DNA from: Solen grandis
Lineage: Eukaryota > Mollusca > Bivalvia > Adapedonta > Solenidae
Assembly: GCA_021229015.1 (NCBI GenBank)
Contig: CM037790.1
Coordinates: 51,468,997 to 51,532,996, forward strand
DNA length: 64,000 bases
Direction: 5' to 3'
Position 1 is the first letter of the stretch, and each line of letters opens with the position of its first letter. A program made the translations under genes and the position numbers. A model generated the notes under the pieces. That model saw nothing but the letters and a program-made list of their open reading frames with translations, searched no databases and was not told the origin of the DNA. This document shows, piece by piece, positions 55,402-64,000 of the stretch.

Positions 55402-58400
55402 CTGCAGATAACATTGTTTATCTTCAGCTCTTAGACATTTTTAGGTTTATAATAAGGAAACAAATGAATATAATATTTGTGTGCTTTTTGCTTGTATCTC
55501 ATTCATTCTGGGGCTTTGTCTACATGAGGCTACATGTGATTAAACAATCCTGAAACTATCCATTTTATGTTGAGCACCAAGTACAGGAGATATACCAGTT
55601 TTGTTTAATAGTAACTGTGAATCAAAGCCATGAACTCATGATTATGGGAGCCTCACGCACAAGGGGCAAGTTTCTTACGCAAGTAGTTTCAATATATTTT
55701 GCAGTCTGGTTCCCGATTATCCTCAAGATTACAGATAATGTGGTGTAAAGGGTAGGAACCTCAGCCAAGAACCAGACAACGTAAATTGTTGGAACATATT
55801 GTCGAAGCAACTCGGCCCAAAACTTTTTGAACCCAGGGGAAAAAGTGACTCAGAAAAAAACTGGACTGATACACCTGGCGTGCCTCCAGTATACCAAATC
55901 GTATGAAACCGTAAGCTTACAGAAAGCTATTAAATTGTATCAGTGTCATAAACCATGATATTCATGTTCACCTATGTACAGTACATGTATAGGTGCACAT
56001 GAACAGCTTGGTATAGGGTCTTAACCCTTTCCCTCATAGAGGAAACCATGAAAAGACCTATGCGAACAACATAAAACCAGATCAGCCTGCGAGTAACTCG
56101 CAGGCTGATCAGGTTTTATGCTGTTCGCTGCTCCTCAGTGGTCTGGAAATGAGGATTTTGTAATTAAATTTGGTAAGGTTTAACTGTGGTTTTCTGCAGA
56201 TCAGGCTTTATGTGGTACCTATTGAGTGCGTCAAAATGAGTCTATATGAGGGAAAGGGTTAAGACAACTCCATAGCTGACTGTAAAAGCGACCAATTGCA
56301 TAAGGCTAGGCATACTGAACACACACCTGTACTTTTTTAGGAGATGATTAGGTTCAACAGATAAGGCATATGGAGACATTTGATATTTCTGTGACAATAA
56401 TAACACTACAACTGATTTTCCTTCAATTTTCAGATAACAGATTCTAACATCTGACGCATAATATTCCCTTCATGAAACATACTCTCCTAGATCATATATA
56501 ATTACAAAACAAATCTTATCAGCTTTATCAATTTTGCACTGCACAGTATACGTCATACATTGAACTTAGTATTTTCTGACTGAATCTAAGGAAGCTGGTA
56601 TTATGACACACAAAGATTCCTCACTACTTAATATATTGTACATCCATTTAAATGATCTACACTTGAATGTATAACATGAATCCAGTGCTAGAACTATCAC
56701 TAATAGTGATAAACAACCCCATATAACACCTTGTGTTCATGAAATGTGAGTGTACGATGTGACATGACATGTGAAGTGGAGAGGTGATAAGGAAAACCAA
56801 GTTTTATTTCTTTGTTGGTTAGACTGACTCTAGGTGTACATTCATGACATTGACATAATGCAAACCAGTATACATGTAATGCAGCATCTGAACTTCGAAC
56901 CTAAATAAGAAGTTTTAACAGAGCTGTGATGTTTTCTGATACTTCAAAATCCAAGCATTTTATCACATATAATAATGAAGGAATGAATATCATTATATTT
57001 CTTAATATTAAGGAAATCTATATAACATTAAAATATAATCATGGTCTTTCAAATGCTTAAAAAGGCTTCAGTGCAGATGCAAGCATCCATTGACATAGAG
57101 TTATAGGCTCTTTTGCTCTAAGTTCTTAAAGGATTGCATTTACTATAAAATCCCCACAATCACTAAATGGACTATAATCACAATTTTATGATGGATGAAT
57201 TGCCTTAACTTTAAGTTTCTCATGTTAGAACATGAATATCTGATTCTGATCTACAAATTAAAAACTCAATATCTTAATGTTGTAATGAATGAAATTGTGG
57301 TTATCTGAGGACTGATTGGGAAAAATGAAATGAATATTTTCCCACTCAGGGATATGAGATATATACCGCATACCTTAAACTAAGCATGATGCTCAGACAA
57401 TTGCTTATCAGTATATCAAAATTTTACAGAATTAAGACTTTCAAAGAAATATGCAGTGTGTTCTACTTATTGACCCTGCCACACCCACCTTTAGTGATCC
57501 TCTGGTGCAGACAGTGGCAGATGCTGACAGTGATGACACACAGCATCAAACCCATGACAACTGCCATCACGGCCAGAGACTTCACCATGGAGAGGTAAGT
57601 GAACTTGTTCTCACTGCCATCTGGTGGAATTCATAAACATTTATACAATTTCATAATCACTGATTTTTGCTTAAATGGAGAGTCACAGATTATAATTATG
57701 AAATATAGGTAGGTTTTAGCTAATATGAAATACGGACACAAAGCAATCCAATGTCTATAATCAGACACCCAAGACAGACTTTTATCTTCAACTTTACTTG
57801 TGATAATAGGTTAAACAACACAATGTTATGCTGTTGGGTTTCAGATGATAACAAATACATCAATTTTCAAAAGACAGCCTTTATAGTAAGTTATTACACC
57901 TTTTTCTAATTTTACATGTAATTCTATACTCCATGCAAGAAAATAATGTTGATAATACAGTTAATCTGCTAATGTAGGTGTAATCAAATGAGTGGCCAAC
58001 TGTTATCAGAATAAAATAAAGGTAGTCACAATTTTAATTGTTTACATCATACTGTTTACAGACATATTCTGACGAATTGGCAAACTGAGCAGACCTAGAT
58101 CAGACATACCTTCCAGGAGCTGTCTGATCTGGGTCTGCTCTGCTAATTATATAGTAGAATTTTAGCTTAGGTTCTACACAGTCTGCACAGCAAAGAAAAA
58201 TCCATTGTTTCATATACTATTTAACCCTTTCCCTCATATAGACTCATTTTGACGCACTCAATAGGTACCACATAAAGCCTGATCTGCAGAAAGCCAAACT
58301 CAAAAGTTACCAAATTTAATTGTAAAATCCTCATTACCAGACCACTGAGGAGCAGCGAACAGCATAAAACCTGATCAGCCTGCGAGTTACTCGCAGGCTG

Positions 58401-60517
58401 ATCTGGTTTTATGCTGTTCGCATAGGTCTTTTCATGGTATCCTCTATGAGGGAAAGGGTTAAAGTAAGTCATACATTTGTACATTTGTTCATGAGGTAAA
58501 AGGTTTAAGAATATAACACCATTTAATTAATGCCTGATAGCTCAAAACTGCTTATAATTGTTACAGTTACTTCCATAACATACATTCTTCTCACCTAGGG
58601 ATTTGGTTAACATTTCTGACAGACATTCTTTCATTGTATCCCTTTACTCTGCATGCTTTAGACCAGAGAGTATCTTCAAAATATGCAGAGTAACAGATAC
58701 ACTATAAGAATACCTTCGAGTCCTAAAGTCCCCTTAAACCTGTACAACTACTGACCTCTGGAGTAGACTCTAACCACGATGTTAGCTTGTGAGGCCGATC
58801 CGTCAAACACCACAGGCACCAGATCTAGCAGACTGCAATACTCTCGACCAAAGTATACGTCCCCACATCCATGCTCCTGTGATCAAACACTCTTGTTAAA
58901 TAATTAAGACACTATGAACAACATCTACTTCATGCTTTTGTGGTAAAAAAAAATATTTGCAACTTCAAACATTTTTTGGGGAGCTTAAAAATATGATTCT
59001 GCACATTTCCAAATTAATCATTATCATAACTTACTCATCTTTTAATTATCCATGACTGTTAAATATTGCTATCACTTATTTAGCTCAAAAGTCTCCCTTT
59101 AACTTTCACTTTCTGGAACAGATTCAACATTTAAAATGATATATCACATCATTCACAATGAAAGATTAGATGGTATCATCTTCATGACTAAAAATATCCT
59201 AGATAATCTAGTTGTACCTCATTTTGCTTCTCATCAATGCACCCCAGATGGATTTCCCAATTACCATTTTTCACATATATCAAACAGGGCTTTTTTCCCC
59301 CTCTATATCAAGGCTGTCCATTGGCATATCACAATAAGAAAATTTCCTGAACTCATGCAGTTTCCCCAAAATTTGATTTTTACTCCAGGATTTATCTTTC
59401 CATAATGTAAAGAAAATGGTACTTTCTCCCCAAAAATGTTATCAAAGCCCCTTCCCCATCCTCTGAAACAAAATGCTGTCAAGGGTAATAGTGGATGTCA
59501 AGCCATACACATGTTTTTATGGGGAACTCTATTTTACCACCATAATAATGAAGTTTAAAACCATCATTTCTGCCATTGAGAGTGATTGGTATATGTTGTG
59601 AGAACTTCAATTGATATATAATAAATTAACTTGTATCTTAATTTATCACCCTAAATATTTCTCAGGACCACAAGAAAAGTGAGTTAAAACAATACCTACC
59701 TGCCCCGGGTACTGAACTCTGAACTGGCAATCGTTGTATTCAAACCTGGATATGTGCATGCAAGTGCTCTTATACTCGTAGTTGACAAATGTGTAGGTAC
59801 AGTTTGACACTGGATCTCCCTGGTAGGTCAAGGTCACTACTTCCATGTCCAGAAGGTTGATAGTATTTCCACAGGTGTCCTCTCTCACAAGCCATTGCTG
59901 ATCTGTTGAAATCATTTATATAATATTTAATGAGTGATCACAGTCAATACTGTTTTTTTTTTCTTGTTTTTTTTTTACTTTTCTTTTTTTTCATATATGC
60001 AAGGGCCGTAACACTTTCATGCTTGTTCTTTCAATATAAAACATTTTGTCAATAAACATTGTCAGTATAATTTATTACGACTATTGAAATCAGCTAGAGT
60101 TAGTCAGTGGACAAGTGATATGGACACTGCCTACCCTTCCATCTGCCCTCGAATCTGTCCACTTGCAACAGGTAAATTTATAATCTTCCGATGAGCATTT
60201 TTCAAAAACCCTGAGGATTACTGGGAATTTTCCACTTTTTCTTGATTTTTAAAGCATTAATGTGAACACTATAATTTGCAGTTCCTGAAATTCAGATTTT
60301 GGATGAACAAACTTGAATCCTTAAATATTGTGGAAGAAAATTTACACTTCGACAAGACCATAATATAGTTTCAGTGGTTTTCAGTGGTTTATGAAATGAA
60401 AGGAGATTTTGGGGCCAAATTGTGTGCTACATTCAAGCTCTGCTTGCTTGACTTACCAGCATGACTGACTGCTACTGATCCCAGGCACAGAATTACCAAG
60501 AATGATTGACACCACAT
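55232..60517 (-). CDS. Type I membrane protein with CUB-like ectodomain and trafficking motifs, complete
   Basis: Five exons (60457-60517, 59700-59902, 58756-58876, 57489-57620, 55232-55401; phases 1, 0, 1, 1) give 228 residues. Residues 1-20 are a signal peptide (MWCQSFLVILCLGSVAVSHA). The ectodomain, about 21-140, has six cysteines (31, 55, 68, 79, 92, 102), an NCT glycosylation site at 54 and a CUB-like pattern: CG start, MHISRFEYNDCQFRV, late EYC, and ANIVVRVYS before the end. One membrane span lies at about 142-164. The 60-residue tail holds YQLV (195-198, YxxPhi type), DQKPLL (210-215, [DE]xxxLL type) and PPPY (222-225, PPxY type, a WW-domain ligand). Such motifs in other proteins direct clathrin-adaptor sorting and NEDD4-family ubiquitination. 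I know no named family with this exact layout. The biological role is unknown. Confidence 0.85.
56021..56262 (-). mobile_element. TTAA-flanked palindromic MITE, copy D
   Basis: TTAACCCTTTCCCTCATAGAG...CTATATGAGGGAAAGGGTTAA. 242 bp, inverse to copy A, in the last intron of the CUB-like gene. Confidence 0.9.
57489..57620 (-). CDS. CUB-like membrane protein, exon 4 (membrane span)
   Basis: 132 bp, phase 1 to phase 1, acceptor TTCCACCAG, donor GTGGGT. It encodes the stem, the span (SLAVMAVVMGLMLCVITVSI) and a Cys/His pair just inside the membrane, followed by basic residues. Confidence 0.87.
58066..58155. repeat. Hairpin of the GATCAG type in intron
   Basis: ACTGAGCAGACCTAGATCAGACA faces TGTCTGATCTGGGTCTGCTC over a 14-base loop (ACCTTCCAGGAGC). 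The stem of about 20 bp has two mismatches. It lies in intron 3 of the CUB-like gene and resembles the hairpin at 30300-30375. Confidence 0.55.
58221..58462 (+). mobile_element. TTAA-flanked palindromic MITE, copy E
   Basis: TTAACCCTTTCCCTCATATAG...CTATGAGGGAAAGGGTTAA. 242 bp, intron 3 of the CUB-like gene, inverse to copy D in the next intron. Confidence 0.9.
58756..58876 (-). CDS. CUB-like membrane protein, exon 3
   Basis: 121 bp, phase 0 to phase 1, acceptor TTGATCACAG, donor GTCAGT. It encodes HGCGDVYFGREYCSLLDL and ANIVVRVYSR, the second half of the ectodomain. Confidence 0.87.
59700..59902 (-). CDS. CUB-like membrane protein, exon 2
   Basis: 203 bp, phase 1 to phase 0, acceptor TTTCAACAG, donor GTAGGT. 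It encodes the first 68 ectodomain residues, with CG, NCTYTFVNYEYKSTC and FEYNDCQFRVQYPG. Confidence 0.87.
60457..60517 (-). CDS. CUB-like membrane protein, exon 1 (signal peptide)
   Basis: The ATG at 60517 opens a 20-residue hydrophobic signal peptide. Donor GTAAGT, phase 1. An acceptor-like TTTTTGTAG at 60537 suggests that the exon starts at 60536 and that a separate untranslated first exon lies upstream, beyond the pearl-like element at 60564-61943. Confidence 0.82.
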
Positions 60518-60563
60518 GTCCACTGATTGGAACTTTCTACAAAAAGATAAGAGAAATGAGTAT

Positions 60564-61943
60564 AACAAGAGGGCCATGATGGCCCTGAATCGCTCACCTG
60601 AGTACCATTGCTTCAACTGATGTCAAGGTTTTTAAACAGACAAGGATTCTGATATAACTTAATCTAAAACATTTTACCCCTGACAATACTACACACCAAA
60701 TACCTAAGCAATGGGCCATATAGTTTCAGAGAAGACTTGGGCGCAGGGTCATTTATCACCGTAGGGCCAAGACTTTGAAAATCTTTGTAATGAACCATTA
60801 GATGCTACAACATACCAAAAATCTTAGCTCTAGGCCTTATTGATTCATAGAAGAAGATTTTTTAAGATTTTCCTATTTAACTCTATGTAAAACAAGTGAC
60901 CCCTGGTGTGGGGTCATTTATCACCATTGGGCTATGATTTGTACAATCTTGGTAGTGGCCCATAAGATGATGCTACATACCAAATATCTAAGCTCTAGGC
61001 CTTATGGATTCATAGAAGAAGATTTTTTAAGATTTTCCTATATAACTCTATGTAAAACAAGTGACCCCTGGTGCGGGGTCATTTATCACCATAGGGCTAT
61101 GATTTGTACAATCTTGGTAGTGGCCCATAAGATGATGCTTCATACCAAATATCTAAGCTCTAGGCCTTATGCATTCATGGAAGAAGATTTTTAAGATTTT
61201 CCTATATAACTCTATGTAAAACAAGTGACCCCTGGTGCGGGGTCATTTATCACCATAGGGCTATGATTTGTACAATCTTGGTAGTGGCCCATAAGATGAT
61301 GCTACATACCAAAATCAAGTTAGGCCTTTGGTTCAGAGAAGATTTTTTAAGTTTTTCTATATACCTATGTAAACAAGTGACCCCTGGGGCGGGGCATTTT
61401 CACCATAGGGCTATGATTTGTACAATCTTGGTAGTGGCCCATAAGATGATGCTACATACCAAAAATCAAAAGGTTAGGCCTTGTGGTTTCGGAGAAGAAG
61501 ATTTTTTCAAGTTTTTCCTATATTAGCCTATGTGAAATCAAGTGACCCCTGGGGCGGGGCCAATTTTGACCCCAGGGTCATAATTTGTACAATCCTGGTA
61601 GAGAGTCATAAGATCATGCTACATACCAAAAATCAAAAGGCTAGGCCTTGTGGTTTCAGAGAAGAAGATTTTTTAAATTTTCATTTTTAAAATCTATTTT
61701 TAGCTCCTGTGACCTAATTATGCAATGGACCAGAACCATTTATACAACTTTAGTAGAGCTTCATCCAAGGAACATTCCTGCAAAATATTTTTCAAATTGG
61801 CCAAGCCGTTTAGGAGGAGATGTTGTTTGAAGCAATTGTTGACGCCGGACGCACGGACGCACGGACGCACGGACGACGGACGCCGGACAAAAGGCGATCA
61901 GAAAAGCTCACCTTGAGCACGTTGTGCTCATGTGAGCTAAAAA
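60564..61943 (+). mobile_element. Pearl-like element, copy 5, longest, with mixed core units
   Basis: Begins AACAAGAGGGCCATGATGG, ends AGCTCACCTTGAGCAC...GTGCTCATGTGAGCT. The core marker GAAGAAGATTTTT recurs at 60850, 61015, 61180, then a shortened unit, then 61494 and 61661 (steps 165, 165, ..., 167). The left units match copy 4. The right units (GTGACCCCTGGGGCGGGGCC) match copy 1. A (GGACGCAC)n tract comes before the end hairpin. Confidence 0.82.
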
Positions 61944-64000
61944 TACACCAGTAATATCACTTAACCCCAAGCATCCCACCTTATCTTCACATTATGTGAG
62001 TGTAGAATACCTTCGAATCTTCTGTGGACACAGGGTAATGCTGCCAGTTCTGCCACTATATCCACCTCTATTTTGCCTGCTTCTCTATTGGGTTTTTGTG
62101 ACTCTTGGTTCTTGTGGGTATGGACACGATGTGGTGTTCTTGACTGGACATGACACGGGCGATTCTTATATAGCCCCCATCTTTATGATGCAGGGTATAC
62201 TGATACTAGTAAGAACAATGACGACACCAGGCAACTGATTTCTGACAGACATCATCAATAACTTTCAGCTTTGCATGTTTCTGATCTTAAAAATCATTCA
62301 TTATATAGATGATGATCTCGATGCTAAATGGACTGGTACTTTGGATTTCAGCAGCATCACTCTTTTTAGCAGTTTGCTACAGCTATCAAGTAATGAATAC
62401 CACTGAATATGAAACACGACACAACAGGATCAAACACTTAGACAATGTGCATGATTCCTATACATTTATTATACAAAATTTAAAGTAACCCTAATTAAAC
62501 TTTGTGAAGCTGGGATATAAAAATGGTTACAAATGGTGAAAGGGAGATCCTGATTTCCGGACGGACGGACGGAGGGCAAACTTATAGTCCCCTCAAGTGT
62601 AAACACTGGTAGGGGACTTAATAAATATACTCTACTCTGGAGGTTTCAGTTGTCAATCTGTGGTAGAATACAAGAATGCACAAGTAGTTCAACTCAGGCA
62701 CTTCAGTAGATTTGTATGTTTCAAAAACTTGTTTCTGAATTGATGTAAAAAGAAATGTTAATTAATTAATCTGAACATCACTCCAATATTTAATGACAAA
62801 GAAAACAATGGTCACAGGCTAATCACATTTGCTCACCCAGTCAATAAATATGTTTAAAAAATGGTCTTATTGACAACAAAACATTTTCATATGATGAAGT
62901 AATGTCATATAGTACTGAAAGTCTCCATAAAAGGCCAGTGTAAAAGTTTCTTTAAAGTGACTGGTCAGGACAATTCAGTAAAAGTATAAATATGTTGAAA
63001 TAATTATAGATAAAAGTTTGTTATACATTCATTGTAATTAAATTCAAGTTTTTTCCTGCTATTAAATTAACTTACTGACATTTAACATATGCAAAAAATG
63101 TTCACAGTGATAAGTATTGTTAATCGCTGACAAAAGTTGACCCTCATGTTCTGTCAAAGACTGAGGAAAATGTGTGTTGGTTGTATTTGATCTTGGGCAA
63201 CAGGTATGAACGAACAACTTACGCTGACCCTGATGTGTCACATACTTAACATCCATAACCACTTTATACCTTTTACCATCCAGACCGATTTCTTAAACTT
63301 GTATATCTTTGTGCACCTTAACTTAGTGACACGGGTAAAAAATTTTAGTTTTCAAAAACCCTTCAATCTTTACAGTGAATGCCTGTAATGTATTTGAACA
63401 GGTAAAATTTTTCTCTCCTCAAAACCTGACCCTGGAAATATTTAATTTTAGAAAAATAATAGCCAAACGGATGTTTTTAATTTAAATAATTTTATTTAAG
63501 TGACTGAAAATGTAATTTGATATTCAGCTTATATAAGTGTTTCTGTTTGTTTATCTTAAGTTTCCATTTTTCAGAGATAAAGGAGGAGAACTCAAAATGT
63601 AGGACAGTGACGCCCAATTTTTCCAATAAAAATGTGTCCTTTATGATTCTCTAGACTGTATTCAATGGCAGATTAAGCGCACTGTTTTTCCAGGTAATTC
63701 AGGTTTATAGAAGGGGGTGCACCTTATACGATGATATACAGTTTTTCGGGTTTCTTTTTTCAAACACCAAGAAGTGATATTTACCGGGATATGATCTCAG
63801 AAAATGGATATACTAAAATCCACTTAATATGATAATATGCCATAACGTCTATACGAAACCATAATAAACAATACTAAGTTATGGCTTTTCTTCTAATTAG
63901 TTATTAGTTATAATTAATTATCATGCATAGTTTAAAAAAACAATAGAACAGTTTAAATTTTCCTTCTTTGTCTATATAGAAAATATAGCAAACTGACACA
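61944..64000. other. Stretch without supportable genes
   Basis: May contain the promoter or first untranslated exon of the CUB-like gene, but nothing decisive is visible. At 62555-62625 a GGACGGACGGACGGAGGGC string with TATAGTCCCC...GGTAGGGGACT looks like the end of another mobile element. A minus-strand frame at 63062-63262 has no domain. Confidence 0.4.
62555..62625. repeat. GGAC-rich element tail
   Basis: CCGGACGGACGGACGGAGGG followed by ATAGTCCCCTCAAGTG and GGTAGGGGACTTAATAA. The GTCCCC/GGGGAC pair could form a small terminal hairpin. Confidence 0.4.

Noticed and set aside
60934..61694. Series of similar 69-87 codon plus-strand frames (ICTILVVAHKMMLHTK repeats)
   Set aside because: They are translations of the 165-bp tandem units of the pearl-like element, not a repeat protein. 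Frames shift between units.

Overview
This is a eukaryotic, AT-rich, intron-rich and very repeat-rich window. The repeats point to a bivalve mollusc, most likely a heterodont clam: pearl-like elements that begin AACAAGAGGGCC and end in an AGCTCACC...GGTGAGCT hairpin, tRNA-derived SINEs with a tail resembling molluscan V-type SINEs, and palindromic TTAA-flanked MITEs. The species is not decided by the sequence alone. A 100-N assembly gap lies at 38101-38200.

Three host genes can be supported, all on the minus strand. (1) 2038-10508: five internal exons of a SKA1-like spindle and kinetochore protein. The first coding exon(s) were not found, and the 3' end of the gene lies off the left edge of the window. 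(2) 31644-36664: a complete three-exon gene for a 280-residue four-pass membrane protein of the claudin/PMP22 superfamily. (3) 55232-60517: a complete five-exon gene for a 228-residue type I membrane protein with a signal peptide, a six-cysteine CUB-like ectodomain, one membrane span and a short tail carrying YxxPhi, [DE]xxxLL and PPxY motifs. Splice phases agree across every junction in all three models.

The rest is mostly mobile DNA. From left to right: hAT-like elements in SKA1 introns (3905-4795 and 8483-9306, the latter with a nested SINE); a 4.5-kb Mutator-like element with long inverted termini and a 10-bp target duplication (12671-17187), which holds a zinc-finger exon and a nested, broken LINE; a hAT remnant with a ZNF862-like first exon (19251-19899); a 5'-truncated SINE with a 13-bp target duplication (19965-20120); a 1.09-kb fold-back element built of GGCGAAA/TTTCG motifs (20897-21986); a pogo/Tigger transposase remnant (26415-27187); six pearl-like elements; five copies of a 232-242 bp TTAA-flanked palindromic MITE; three copies of a second TTAA family; and a full-length SINE with a 13-bp target duplication (47318-47566).

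The three host genes have no evident functional link. Stretches such as 10.5-12.6 kb, 22-23.2 kb, 27.2-30.2 kb, 39.9-41.7 kb, 43-46.9 kb and 62-64 kb hold nothing I can call beyond simple repeats and diffuse repeat debris. The six-frame open frames there are short and show no domain or splice support.
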